From the NCBI RefSeq assembly GCF_028553725.1, contig NZ_CP067124.1, positions 2,924,001-2,988,000 on the forward strand: DNA of 64,000 nucleotides, in the 5' to 3' direction. A model generated the notes under the pieces. It did not search any database. It had not been told where the DNA came from and saw only the letters and a list, made by a program, of their open reading frames with translations. Below, one piece after another: positions 18,808 through 27,727 of the stretch (position 1 is the first letter of the stretch; each line of letters begins with the position of its first letter). Source of the DNA: Paracoccus alcaliphilus (GTDB lineage: Bacteria; Pseudomonadota; Alphaproteobacteria; Rhodobacterales; Rhodobacteraceae). Both the position numbers and the translations under genes were made by a program.

Positions 18808-18959
18808 CCTGCTGCGCGCCACCTGCGGACCTTTTCCAGCCAGGGGCATGCCCATGATTCAGGCCCCTGGCACGGCTGGCCCCACGCCGCCGAACGCCGC
18901 ATGAGTAGCCTGTTTCGCCGTCACCTACATTCTTGTTCGGAAAAGGTTCAGAAAACCGC

Positions 18960-18987
18960 TTGACGCCCCTGCCCGCAGCCCTTACAT
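18960..18987 (+). promoter_or_regulatory. Candidate sigma-70 promoter for tRNA-Met
   Basis: TTGACG at 18960-18965 and TTACAT at 18982-18987 are separated by 16 bases, 14 bases before the tRNA 5' end. Spacing and the TTGAC element fit a housekeeping promoter. Confidence 0.55.
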
Positions 18988-19001
18988 CGCCCCTCACCCG
19001 T

Positions 19002-19078
19002 GGCGGAGTAGCTCAGTTGGTTAGAGCAGCGGAATCATAATCCGCGTGTCGGGGGTTCAAGTCCCTCCTCCGCTACCA
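19002..19078 (+). tRNA. tRNA-Met (CAU), elongator type
   Basis: Acceptor stem GGCGGAG pairs with CTCCGCT (with G-U), the anticodon stem-loop is GCGGA-ATCATAA-TCCGC (anticodon CAT), and the T loop is GGTTCAAGTCC. The CCA end is encoded at 19076-19078. The first acceptor pair and overall sequence fit elongator Met rather than initiator (no C-A mismatch at position 1). An Ile2 (lysidine) role is possible in principle, since that tRNA also has CAT in DNA. Confidence 0.93.
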
Positions 19079-19402
19079 TTGATCTTGAAGCGTTTTCCCG
19101 GTTAAGGTGCCTAGCACCATAGAACAGTTGGGAGTCTTTGTTGCTCCCTCATATGCTTCACGTTTCCGAATAGCCGACAATCCCAGTGCCGAATCGCGGC
19201 TCAGATAATGGGAATCCAGAATGGCCTCGACCTGTTTGAGACTGTGGCCCGTCAGAGTCGCAATCTCAGGTGTCGTGCAACTGGCGACAGCAAGCCGTGT
19301 TACAGCCGTGCCGCGCAGATCGTGGAACGTGAGTCCATCAATCCCAGCGGCAGCGCAGACTGTTCGCCACGATGAGCGAAAGCCGGATTCCGTCCATGAG
19401 GT
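19073..19402 (-). pseudogene. Tyrosine recombinase C-terminal fragment at tRNA-Met
   Basis: The minus strand translates as WTESGFRSSWRTVCAAAGI, then TFHDLRGTAVTRLAV, EIATLTGHSLKQVEAILD and SHYLSRD. This is the catalytic C-terminus of a phage integrase with His-x-x-Arg, the second His and the Tyr nucleophile all present. The stop codon TAG lies at 19073-19075, inside the 3' end of tRNA-Met, so the gene ends in the presumed attachment core. The 5' part is missing, cut by the IS5-family element at 19403. What remains could not act alone. Confidence 0.82.
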
Positions 19403-20458
19403 GGCGTTGTTGCAGAACTGATCATCATCCGGGATTCACGGCGTGAATCTGGTGGGTTAAGAGCCTGCCATGAGCAAGCCCGAACCTGCCCGCTACGGTA
19501 CGACCAACTGGCAATCCTATAACGACGCGCTGAAGCGGCGCGGATCTCTGCTCGTCTGGCTGGACCGGGACATGGACTGGCCTGCGCCGAAGGCAGGCAA
19601 GCCCGGACGTCCGCCGGTCTTCTCCGACGCCACCATCCAGTTCTGCCTGATGATGAAGGTGCTCTTCGGCCTGCCGCTTCGGCAAACGACCGGACTGGTC
19701 GCCAGCATCCTTGAGATGGCTGGTCTGGACTGGCCGGTCCCGGACTTCTCCACGCTCAGCCGCCGCCAGAAGACAATCACGGTCCAGCTTTCGTCGCGCC
19801 GGGCTCCGGGCGCTCTGAACCTGCGGGTGGATAGCACCGGGATCAAGTTCCTGGGTGACGGAGAGTGGCTGGCGAGGAAGCATGGCACCCACCGCCGGCG
19901 CCAGTACCGCAAGGTCCATCTGGCGATGGACACGGCGACCGGCGACATCCGGGCGGTGGAATTCACCTCCAGCCGTGAGGGCGACAGCCCCGTTCTCCCT
20001 GATCTTCTGGACCAGATCCCGGAAGACGAGGAAATCGGCACCGTTACCGGTGATGGCGCCGCAGGATACCCGCCGTTGCCATTCGGCGATCCTCGCGCGC
20101 GGTGGCACAGGGATTATTCCCATCCGCAGAAATGGCCGCCTCTGGAAAGAAGATTGCCCCGCTGCCCTGGCCCGCAACGACATCCTGAGGGCAACCCGGC
20201 GTCTCGGCCGGACGATTTGGAAAAGATGGTCCGGCGACCATGTCCGCAGCCGGGTCGAGGCCCGGATGAGGAACCTGAAATCCTTCGGCGAGCGGATCGC
20301 CTCGAGGGACCCCGACCGTCAGACAGCCAAGATCCACATCCGCGTGGCCCTGATGAACCGCTTCAATGCCCTCGGCACCGCCCAGATCGAACGCGTGGCA
20401 TGAACTCAGCCGGGAAAAGCGGCATTATGTCCTGAAAACGACTTCTGCAACAATGTCG
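19403..20458 (+). mobile_element. IS5-family insertion sequence, decayed
   Basis: About 1.05 kb with partial terminal inverted repeats: TTGTTGCAGAA at 19407-19417 and TTCTGCAACAA at 20443-20453. It contains one transposase gene with a frameshift. Its left side truncates an integrase gene, its right side abuts a gene lacking its 5' end. No target duplication was found, so the two flanks may not have been contiguous before insertion. Confidence 0.75.
19470..20403 (+). pseudogene. IS5-family transposase, frameshifted
   Basis: A relative of the transposase at 9355. The N-terminal two thirds (MSKPEPARYGTTNWQSYNDAL, PDFSTLSRRQKTI, LRVDSTGIKFLGDGEW with the first Asp) run to GTVTGDGA in one frame. 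The remainder (DTRRCHSAILARGGTGIIP, ARNDILRATRRLG, SRVEARMRNLKSF with the catalytic Glu) is in another. The shift is at about 20058-20066, where GCC-GCAG-GAT replaces the expected GCC-TAY-GAT. The position does not match the early programmed shift of two-ORF IS5 relatives, so it is probably a mutation. Confidence 0.8.
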
Positions 20459-20459
20459 G

Positions 20460-21704
20460 GTGCATGGGCGGTTGTCGCAAGAAAAGCAGCACTCGAACTG
20501 GCTTGACCAATTTGGCTTGCAGGCCGCGGCGGCGTTCTATGCTGCTCTTGGACGTCTGATCGAAGGACGCGAGAGGGGGCGGCGCCCGGCCTGGACCCCA
20601 GCCGCCCCTGATCACGCGGATCTGGGGTTTCGCCTGGCGCGGGCTGGCGAGGGGGCCATTCGCGGATTTCTCGTCGAGCATCAGGAGGCCTGGTCTCCAG
20701 GGAACGGGCAGAAGCGGGTGTTCGGCGGGCTCCATTCCTTGCTGGCGGGTGATGCCGTTCCGGAATCCCTTCGCCCCTTCCGTCAGTTGTTGCGGGATCA
20801 TGTCAGCACAACCTGGCCGCTCGGTCCGGGAGACGAACTGCTCGGCGAACCTGTTTTTGAGCGCCGGCATTATTCGGTCGGTGCCATGGCCCGCCTTTTG
20901 CGGGTGGAGGCAACTGCCCTTCGGGACAAACTGGGGCCCGACCTGTCCGAGTTCTCGCGCCGCAAGCCGGACGATTGGGCGCTGTTCGATGCCAGGAAGG
21001 CGAAATCAGCCCTGTCCGACCTGACGGCCCAGCTGACCGACGGCCAGTTCTGTGAGTGCTTGTCGCTCAGCCCGGACCTGTTCCAGGACCTGGCTGGCTG
21101 CGGCATTCCTGATGAGGCGCGGTGCGAAAACGATCGGGGCTGGGATGTGTTTGCAGGTCAGGGGATCGTCGAGCAGCTGCTTCTGGGGGCTCAGCAGGTT
21201 GGCCGTCTGGCCCCGGAATGGATGCCTCTCGAACAGGCAGCCGTTCACCTTGGATGCTCTCCAGCCCAGATCGTCGAAAGGATCAGGGACGCCCGGCTGC
21301 CATGGGTCGGGCGGCATCTGAAGCGGTCGGGATTTGCGTCGATCCTTGTGAATCTGTCCGGCCATGACGGCGGCGAGATTTCGGCGGAGATGTTTGCCCT
21401 GTCGCAGGGGTTGACCTTCAGCGAGATTCTGAGCTTCTTCAGGAAGGGCCATTCGCCCGCTGAAATTGCCAAACGCGAAACCGGACGCAAGGACCGGATC
21501 ATGCTGACCCCAGAGCAGGTCGCAGCCTTTCATGAGAGTTTCGTCAGCTTTCGCCGGCTTGCTCTGGCACATAGACTGTCCTGGGACGCGCTCGACCAGC
21601 GACTGGAGGGCTTCGGCATCGCGCCGGTCGACGGGTGCGTGCGCATCTATCGCAAGAGCGAAACCGGTCCGCTCCTGCAAGGTGTGGCGTCAGCAGGTAT
21701 ATAA
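20460..21704 (+). CDS. TniQ-like transposition protein, 5'-truncated
   Basis: A 414-codon frame that opens only at the right end of the IS element, with no ATG or ribosome site at its beginning, so the true N-terminus is lost. The region FRQLLRDHVSTTWPLGPGDELLGEPVFERRHYSVGAMARLLRV resembles what I recall of the middle and C-terminal part of TniQ, a target-selection protein of Tn5053/Tn7-like transposons. A second helix-turn-helix-like segment is WMPLEQAAVHLGCSPAQIVERI. The cysteine-rich TniQ domain would lie in the missing N-terminal part. No tniA/tniB or other tns genes accompany it. The assignment is from memory and moderate. Confidence 0.5.
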   Translation: MHGRLSQEKQHSNWLDQFGLQAAAAFYAALGRLIEGRERGRRPAWTPAAPDHADLGFRLARAGEGAIRGFLVEHQEAWSPGNGQKRVFGGLHSLLAGDAVPESLRPFRQLLRDHVSTTWPLGPGDELLGEPVFERRHYSVGAMARLLRVEATALRDKLGPDLSEFSRRKPDDWALFDARKAKSALSDLTAQLTDGQFCECLSLSPDLFQDLAGCGIPDEARCENDRGWDVFAGQGIVEQLLLGAQQVGRLAPEWMPLEQAAVHLGCSPAQIVERIRDARLPWVGRHLKRSGFASILVNLSGHDGGEISAEMFALSQGLTFSEILSFFRKGHSPAEIAKRETGRKDRIMLTPEQVAAFHESFVSFRRLALAHRLSWDALDQRLEGFGIAPVDGCVRIYRKSETGPLLQGVASAGI

Positions 21705-21831
21705 AACCACAAAAATTCAGCAGGTAAGCGAATTATCGCCACCCCAGCGTCGATTTTCCTTGACCGGGCTTGCGCACGCTATTGCTTGCTTTTGCGCACT
21801 CTATTCCTTTTTCTGGCTTCTGGCTGGCGCA

Positions 21832-23112
21832 TCACACCGTTTTCATCGCCACCCCCGCGACATAGGTCTGCGCGATGCTGCGGTCGTCGCCCATGATCTG
21901 GAGGATGAACAGCTCTTCGGCCAGCGTCTCGGCCCGGTCGGAACGCAGGGCCATGGCCGGGGTGGCGCGGCTGTCCAGAACCACCAGATCGGCCATGGAG
22001 CCAGGGGCAAGGGTGCCGATCTGATCCTCCATCCCCAGAACCTTCGCATTGCCGCGGGTGATCCAGTGGAAGGCCGACAGGGCCGTCAGCTTCTGGCCGC
22101 GCAGTTGCAGGATCTTGTAGCCCTCGTTCAGCGTTTGCAGCATCGAATAGCTGGTGCCGCCGCCGACATCTGTGGCGATGCCGCTGGTGATGCCCGCGGC
22201 GCGCAGACCGGCCTTGTCGAACAGGCCCGAGCCAAGGAACAGGTTCGAGGTCGGGCAGAAGACCGGATGGCTGCCGGTCTCGGCCATGCGGGCGATCTCG
22301 CGCGGCTCGAGGTGGATCGAATGGCCCAGAAGGATCCGGTCGCCCAGCAGGCCATAGCTTTCGTAGATATCCAGATAGTCGCGCGCCTGCGGGTAAAGGC
22401 TGAGGGTGAAATCGATCTCGTCGCGGTTTTCCGACAGATGGGTCTGGATATGGCAATCGGGGTGTTCGCGGACCAGTTGGCCCGCCATCTCCATCTGTTC
22501 GGGGGTCGAGGTGATGGCGAAACGCGGGGTGATCGCGTAACGCTGGCGGCCCTTGCCGTGCCAGCGGGCGATCAGCGCCTTGCTGTCGTCATAACCCTGC
22601 TGCGGCGTGTCCAGAACCTCGGGCGGGGCGTTGCGGTCCATCATCACCTTGCCCGCGACCATCGCCATGTTGCGGGCATGGGCAGCGGTGAACAGAGCGT
22701 CAGCCGATTGCGGATGGACCGAGCAGAAGGCGACGGCGGTGGTGGTGCCATGCGCCGTCAGCAGGTTCAAGAAAGCATCGGCCATGGCCGGGGCATGGCC
22801 CTGCTGGGCAAAGCGGGCTTCCTCGGGGAAGGTATAGGTGTTCAGCCAGTCCAGAAGCTGCGCGCCCCAGCTGGCGATCACCTGCACCTGCGGGAAGTGG
22901 ATATGGGTGTCGATGAAGCCCGGCAGGATCAGATGCGGGCGGTGGTCGATTTCCGGCAGGCCGGGCCGGGCGAGTTTCGCGTAATCGTCCACCGCGAGGA
23001 TGCGGCCACCTTCGATCAGGATGGCGCCGTCCTCGAGATAGAGGTGGTTGTCGTCGGTATCGGTGGGGTCGGCGTGAAAGCCGAGAATGCGGCCCCGGAT
23101 CAGCTGTTGCAT
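21832..23112 (-). CDS. guaD: Guanine deaminase
   Basis: GuaD deaminates guanine to xanthine, which feeds the adjacent xanthine dehydrogenase. The 426-aa amidohydrolase has the metal motif GFIDTHIHFPQ, the ring-binding QTHLSENRDEI, GHSIHLEPREI, FCPTSNLFLGSG and the catalytic ATDVGGGTSYSML, all characteristic of the family. Its start overlaps the 3' end of xdhC by 13 bases, so it is the last gene of an xdhA-xdhB-xdhC-guaD operon. Confidence 0.94.
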   Translation of the reverse strand: MQQLIRGRILGFHADPTDTDDNHLYLEDGAILIEGGRILAVDDYAKLARPGLPEIDHRPHLILPGFIDTHIHFPQVQVIASWGAQLLDWLNTYTFPEEARFAQQGHAPAMADAFLNLLTAHGTTTAVAFCSVHPQSADALFTAAHARNMAMVAGKVMMDRNAPPEVLDTPQQGYDDSKALIARWHGKGRQRYAITPRFAITSTPEQMEMAGQLVREHPDCHIQTHLSENRDEIDFTLSLYPQARDYLDIYESYGLLGDRILLGHSIHLEPREIARMAETGSHPVFCPTSNLFLGSGLFDKAGLRAAGITSGIATDVGGGTSYSMLQTLNEGYKILQLRGQKLTALSAFHWITRGNAKVLGMEDQIGTLAPGSMADLVVLDSRATPAMALRSDRAETLAEELFILQIMGDDRSIAQTYVAGVAMKTV

Positions 23113-23840
23113 GGATATTTATTCACCAAAGATATGTCAGTCAGCCGCGCGATCAGTTCGGCGGCGGCGAAGGCGGCGATGACCGCCGGGCGTTTGTCGC
23201 TGCTGAACCCTGCGCCGATGGGGCAGATCAGCGGCGTGGAATCGATGCCGCGCGCGCGGGCGAAGCGGGTGAACTGGGCGCGTTTGGTGGCGCTGCCGAT
23301 CATGCCGATATAGGCGAGATCGTCGCGGGCAAGCGCCTCGGCGGCCAGCAGGAAATCCAGCGCGTGGTCGTGGGTCAGGATCACCACGGCGCTGCCGGGG
23401 CGGGCGGCGCGGATATCGGCTTCGGGCAAGGGCGTCAGTTTCGTGGTGATGCCGGGGGCGGCGCGGGCCAGTTCCTCGGCCCTGCCGTCGATGAGGGAGA
23501 CATTGACCGGCAGTGGCTGCAAGGCCAGCGCCAGCGCCCGACCGACATGGCCCGCACCGAAGACCAGCACATCGGGATGCTGTTGCGGCGTGGGGCCGCG
23601 ACGGTCCAGCGCAAGGACCACCCTGCCCCCGCAGCACTGGCCGATCTCGGGGCCGAGGGGGATGTCCATTTCGGCCTCGGCCTCGTCCGAGGCCAGCATC
23701 TGCCGGGCGCGGTCGATGGCCATGTATTCCAGCTGACCGCCGCCGATGGTGCCCTCGACGCGGGTGGGGCCGACGAACATTTCGGCGCCGGCCTCTCGCG
23801 GGGTGGACCCGCGGGCCGATATGACCCGCACACGGATCAT
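23100..23840 (-). CDS. xdhC: Xanthine dehydrogenase accessory protein XdhC
   Basis: XdhC binds the sulfurated molybdenum cofactor and inserts it into XdhB. The 246-aa protein has GSTPREAGAEMFVG, EGTIGGGQLEYMA, a Rossmann segment VLVFGAGHVGRAL and YIGMIGSATKRAQF. It lacks roughly 20-30 residues seen at the N-terminus of many XdhC proteins and begins directly at MIRVRVISARGS. The ATG at 23840 overlaps the xdhB stop (ATGA). Downstream it overlaps guaD. Confidence 0.92.
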   Translation of the reverse strand: MIRVRVISARGSTPREAGAEMFVGPTRVEGTIGGGQLEYMAIDRARQMLASDEAEAEMDIPLGPEIGQCCGGRVVLALDRRGPTPQQHPDVLVFGAGHVGRALALALQPLPVNVSLIDGRAEELARAAPGITTKLTPLPEADIRAARPGSAVVILTHDHALDFLLAAEALARDDLAYIGMIGSATKRAQFTRFARARGIDSTPLICPIGAGFSSDKRPAVIAAFAAAELIARLTDISLVNKYPCNS

Positions 23841-26158
23841 TTTCGCCCCGGTTCCTGACGATGGGCCTCGATCGCCATCAGCACGCGTTCGGGCGTGGCC
23901 GGGGCGTCCAGACGGGCCGGTTCACGATAGTCGCCGAAGGACGCCACCGCCATATTGATTGCCTCGAACACGCTGATGCCCAGCATGAAGGGTGGCTCTC
24001 CGACCGCCTTGGAGCGCTTGATGGTGCGTTCGCTGTTTTCCGACCAGTCGGCCAGTTTTACGTTGAAGATGCGCGGCTTGTCCGAAGCCAGCGGGATCTT
24101 GTAGGTCGAGGGCGCGTGGGTGCGCAGGCGGCCCTTGTCGTCCCACCAGAGTTCCTCGCAGGTCAGCCAGCCCGCGCCCTGCACGAAGGCGCCCTCGACC
24201 TGGCCCTTGTCGATGGCCGGGTTCAGGCTGCGCCCGACGTCATGGATCACGTCGGCACGGTCGATCACATATTCGCCGGTCAGCGTATCGACCGACACTT
24301 CGGACACCGCCGCGCCATAGGCGTAGTAATAGAAGGGCCTGCCGCGCCCGGTCGCGCGGTCCCAGTGGATCTTGGGCGTCTTGTAGAAGCCCGCCGCCGA
24401 CAGGTGGATGCGCGCCATATAGGCGGCGTTGATCACCTCGGCCCACGGGATATCGCGGTCGCCCACGCGGATATGGCCGGGGACGAATTTCACGTCCTCG
24501 CGCGGGGCCTGCCAGCGTTCGGCGACGAAGTCGATCAGCCGCGCCTTGATCTGTTCGGCCGCGTCCAGCGCCGCCATGCCGTTGAGGTCGGTCCCCGAAG
24601 AGGCCGCCGTGGCCGAGGTATTGGGCACCTTTTCCGTCGTGGTGCGGGTGATCTTGATCCGCGAGATGTCGCATTGGAACGCCTCGGCCACGACCTGCGC
24701 CACCTTGGTGTTCAGCCCCTGCCCCATCTCGGTGCCGCCATGATTCAGCGCGATGGACCCGTCGGAGTAGATATGGATCAGCGAGCCCGCCTGATTGAAC
24801 CATGTCGCGGTAAAGCTGATGCCGAATTTCACCGGGGTCAGCGCGATGCCCTTGCGGATCACCCCGCCCTTCGCATTCCAGTCCAGCACCGCCTGACGGC
24901 GCGCGTGATAATCGCTGGAGGCCTCGATCTCCTGAAAGATGCGGGGCAGGATCTGGTCGTTGACCTCTTGATGATAGGGGGTCAGCTGCCCGTTCTGGTA
25001 AAGGTTCAGCTTGCGGATTTCCAGCGGGTCGCGGCCAAGCGCATAGGCGATTTCCTCGGTGATGCGTTCGGCGACGATCACGCCCTGCGGGCCGCCGAAG
25101 CCGCGAAAGGCGGTATTGCTGACGGTATTGGTCTTCATCGGATGCGAACTGACGCGCACATCCGGGTAATAATAGGCGTTGTCGGCATGGAACAGCGCCC
25201 GGTCCGTCACCGGCCCCGACAGGTCCGAGGAAAAGCCGCAACGGGCATACCAGTCACCCTCGACCGCCAGAATCCGGCCATCGTCGTCAAAGCCGACCTC
25301 GTAATCCACGACGAAATCGTGGCGCTTGCCGGTGGCGGTCATGTCGTCATCGCGGTCGGGACGGATCTTGACCGCGCGGCCCCATTTCCGGGCGGCCATG
25401 GCGGCGACGGCGGCAAACAGGTTCATCTGCGTTTCCTTGCCGCCGAACCCACCGCCCATGCGGCGCACATTCACCACCACCGAATGGTTGGGCACACCCA
25501 GCACATGGGCCACGACATGCTGCACCTCGGACGGGTGCTGGGTCGAGACGTTGATGACCACGTCATCATCCTCGCCCGGCACGGCCATCGCGATCTGGCC
25601 CTCCAGATAGAAGTGATCCTGCCCGCCGATGCCGAAACGTCCCTTGATGCGGCGCGGCGCGGCTTCCATCGCCGCCGAGGCATCACCCCGGCGCAGGGTC
25701 AGCGGTTCGGTCACATAGCCCATGCCCGCGTCACGCGCCGCGATCGGGTCCAGCGCATGGGGCAGCGCCTCGTATTCGATCCTGGCCTTATGGGCGGCGC
25801 GGCGAGCCTGATCGCGGGTCTCGGCGATCACGGCAAAGACCGGCTGACCCCAGAACAGCACCACCCCATCGGCAAAGATCGGGTCGTCATGCTTGCCATT
25901 GGCCGACACATCGTTGTCGCCCGGAATGTCGGTGGCGGTCATCACGTCGATCACGCCCGGCGCGGCGCGCACCGCGTCCAGATCCATGCGGACGATCCGG
26001 CCATGGGCGCATTGCGACAGGCCCAGACAGGCATGCAGCAAGCCATGCGGCTCGGTCAGGTCGTCGGTGTAATCCGCCCTGCCCTGCACCTGCTTGATGG
26101 CGGAATCGTGGATCGTGTCGGTATGGGCAAGGCCCCGGATGGTGGTTTCGTCCTTCAT
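23837..26158 (-). CDS. xdhB: Xanthine dehydrogenase molybdenum-binding subunit
   Basis: The large subunit (773 aa) carries the molybdopterin site where xanthine or hypoxanthine is hydroxylated to urate. Key segments are GQDHFYLEGQIAMA, RRMGGGFGGKE, NTAFRGFGGPQG, the TEMGQGLNTK loop and the catalytic base Glu721 in KAVGEPPFMLG. Two ATGs are possible: 26164 overlaps the xdhA stop, while 26158 (MKDETT) is better spaced from GGGAGA; the latter is used. It is the second gene of xdhABC. Confidence 0.94.
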   Translation of the reverse strand: MKDETTIRGLAHTDTIHDSAIKQVQGRADYTDDLTEPHGLLHACLGLSQCAHGRIVRMDLDAVRAAPGVIDVMTATDIPGDNDVSANGKHDDPIFADGVVLFWGQPVFAVIAETRDQARRAAHKARIEYEALPHALDPIAARDAGMGYVTEPLTLRRGDASAAMEAAPRRIKGRFGIGGQDHFYLEGQIAMAVPGEDDDVVINVSTQHPSEVQHVVAHVLGVPNHSVVVNVRRMGGGFGGKETQMNLFAAVAAMAARKWGRAVKIRPDRDDDMTATGKRHDFVVDYEVGFDDDGRILAVEGDWYARCGFSSDLSGPVTDRALFHADNAYYYPDVRVSSHPMKTNTVSNTAFRGFGGPQGVIVAERITEEIAYALGRDPLEIRKLNLYQNGQLTPYHQEVNDQILPRIFQEIEASSDYHARRQAVLDWNAKGGVIRKGIALTPVKFGISFTATWFNQAGSLIHIYSDGSIALNHGGTEMGQGLNTKVAQVVAEAFQCDISRIKITRTTTEKVPNTSATAASSGTDLNGMAALDAAEQIKARLIDFVAERWQAPREDVKFVPGHIRVGDRDIPWAEVINAAYMARIHLSAAGFYKTPKIHWDRATGRGRPFYYYAYGAAVSEVSVDTLTGEYVIDRADVIHDVGRSLNPAIDKGQVEGAFVQGAGWLTCEELWWDDKGRLRTHAPSTYKIPLASDKPRIFNVKLADWSENSERTIKRSKAVGEPPFMLGISVFEAINMAVASFGDYREPARLDAPATPERVLMAIEAHRQEPGRK

Positions 26159-26160
26159 GG

Positions 26161-27612
26161 TCATTCTCCCACCGCATATTGCAGCCGCACGGGCAGATCG
26201 GGTTCGGATTGTTCCAGCCAGAAGCGGCGGAAAAGGTTGGCCGCCACCGTCCGGCGATAATCGGCACTGGCCCGCCAGTCGGACAACGGCTGGAAATCAT
26301 CAGCCACGGCCCGCGCCGCCGCGTCGAAACTGTCGGCGGTGAAAGGCTGGCCGGTCAGCGCGGCCTCGGCTTTGCCAGCGCGTTTCGGCGTGGCGGCCAT
26401 GCCGCCGAAGGCCACACGAGCATCGGTGATGATACCATTTTCAACGCTGACGCAAAAGCCGGTGGCGACGGCGGTGATGTCGCTGTGGCGGCGTTTGCTG
26501 ACCTTGTAGGCGGCGATTTTCGCATCGGACCGCGTGGGGATGATGACGGTTTCCACGAATTCACCCGGCGCGCGGTCCTGCTTGCCGTAATCGATGAAGA
26601 AATCCTCCAGCGCGATTTCACGCCGCGCCGCGCCCTTGCGCAGCACGATCCGCGCGCCAAGCGCGATCAGCAAGGGCGGCATGTCCCCAATGGGCGAGCC
26701 ATTGGCGATATTCGCGCCGATCGTGCCCATATTGCGCACCTGCCAGCCCGCGATCCGCAGCAGGTAATCGTAAGCCTGCGGCAGATGCTGGCGAAACAGC
26801 GGCGCGGCCTCGGAATAGGTCACGCCCGCGCCCAGACGCATCTCGTCCCCGGTGACGGTCACGTCCTTCATCAGATGGCCGATGAACACCGCAGGAGAGA
26901 TGTCGCGCAGGAACTTGGTCACCCACAGCCCGACATCGGTGGCACCGGCAACAATGGTCGCCTTGGGGTTTTCCTCCAGCACCGCGGCCAGATCGTCGGT
27001 ATCGGCGGGAATGACGGCGCGTTCGCCGCCCTTGGACAGCTCGACCCGGCCGCCCCGCATGTCGCGCAGCCTGGCCGCCACCGTCTCGCGTTCCGCGGCC
27101 AGCGCGTCCATCGCCTGCCCGCCCGCGCGGCCTGCGGCCAATGCGGCGTTGATGATCGGCTCGTATCCGGTGCAGCGGCACAGATTGCCTTGCAGCGCGT
27201 TCTCGATATCGGTGACGCCGGCATCCGGCTGTGTCATCCACAGCCCATAAAGCGCCATCACGATGCCCGGCGTGCAGAACCCGCATTGGCTGCCGTGGTT
27301 TTCCACCATCGCCTGCTGGATCGGGTGCAGCTCGCCTTCCGGTCCCTTCAGATGTTCGATGGTGACGATATGGCAGCCGTGGCAGGATGCCAGAAAGCGG
27401 ATGCAGGCATTGATCGGCTCATAGATCAGCCCGGCATCCGTCAGCCGTCCCAGCATGACCGTGCAGGCGCCGCAATCGCCCTCGGCGCAGCCTTCCTTGG
27501 TGCCGGTCAGGCGGCGGTTGATGCGCAGGAAATCCAGCAGGGTTTCCGAGGCGCCGACCTCGGTCAGCCGGACATCCTGACCGTTCAGCAGAAATTGCAG
27601 GCTGGGCATCAT
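26161..27612 (-). CDS. xdhA: Xanthine dehydrogenase small subunit (2Fe-2S, FAD)
   Basis: The 483-aa subunit passes electrons from XdhB to NAD+. An N-terminal ferredoxin domain has CAEGDCGAC; an alpha-helical domain has QCGFCTPGIVM and GNLCRCTGYEPI, the second 2Fe-2S cluster. The FAD domain shows IVAGATDVGLWVTK and NMGTIGANIANGSPIGD. An AAGGAA site before ATG 27612 sets the start (the frame is open ten codons further). It is the first gene of the operon and is divergent from a LysR-type regulator gene 115 bases away. Confidence 0.94.
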   Translation of the reverse strand: MMPSLQFLLNGQDVRLTEVGASETLLDFLRINRRLTGTKEGCAEGDCGACTVMLGRLTDAGLIYEPINACIRFLASCHGCHIVTIEHLKGPEGELHPIQQAMVENHGSQCGFCTPGIVMALYGLWMTQPDAGVTDIENALQGNLCRCTGYEPIINAALAAGRAGGQAMDALAAERETVAARLRDMRGGRVELSKGGERAVIPADTDDLAAVLEENPKATIVAGATDVGLWVTKFLRDISPAVFIGHLMKDVTVTGDEMRLGAGVTYSEAAPLFRQHLPQAYDYLLRIAGWQVRNMGTIGANIANGSPIGDMPPLLIALGARIVLRKGAARREIALEDFFIDYGKQDRAPGEFVETVIIPTRSDAKIAAYKVSKRRHSDITAVATGFCVSVENGIITDARVAFGGMAATPKRAGKAEAALTGQPFTADSFDAAARAVADDFQPLSDWRASADYRRTVAANLFRRFWLEQSEPDLPVRLQYAVGE

Positions 27613-27727
27613 GGCGTTCCTTGTGGCTGTGAACCCGTTCAACGACAGGGTAAGCCGGAAAAAGTCATTGCGAAATCACTTCTGACACGGAAGACTTTAC
27701 ATAAATCATTGAAAGCGACCCATTGCC

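Noticed and set aside
18840-18870. Terminator after gltX
   Set aside because: An 8-bp stem with a 15-base loop exists (CCAGGGGC/GCCCCTGG), but there is no T tract and the loop is long; evidence is too weak to list as a feature.
20040-20080. Programmed frameshift in the second IS5-family transposase
   Set aside because: The shift is two thirds into the protein and involves a replaced codon (GCAG for TAY), unlike the slippery A-runs of two-ORF IS5 relatives.
19000-21710. A novel defence or mobile system at the tRNA-Met locus
   Set aside because: The parts are an integrase tail, a broken IS and one 5'-truncated gene; no effector, nuclease or toxin-antitoxin signature is present.
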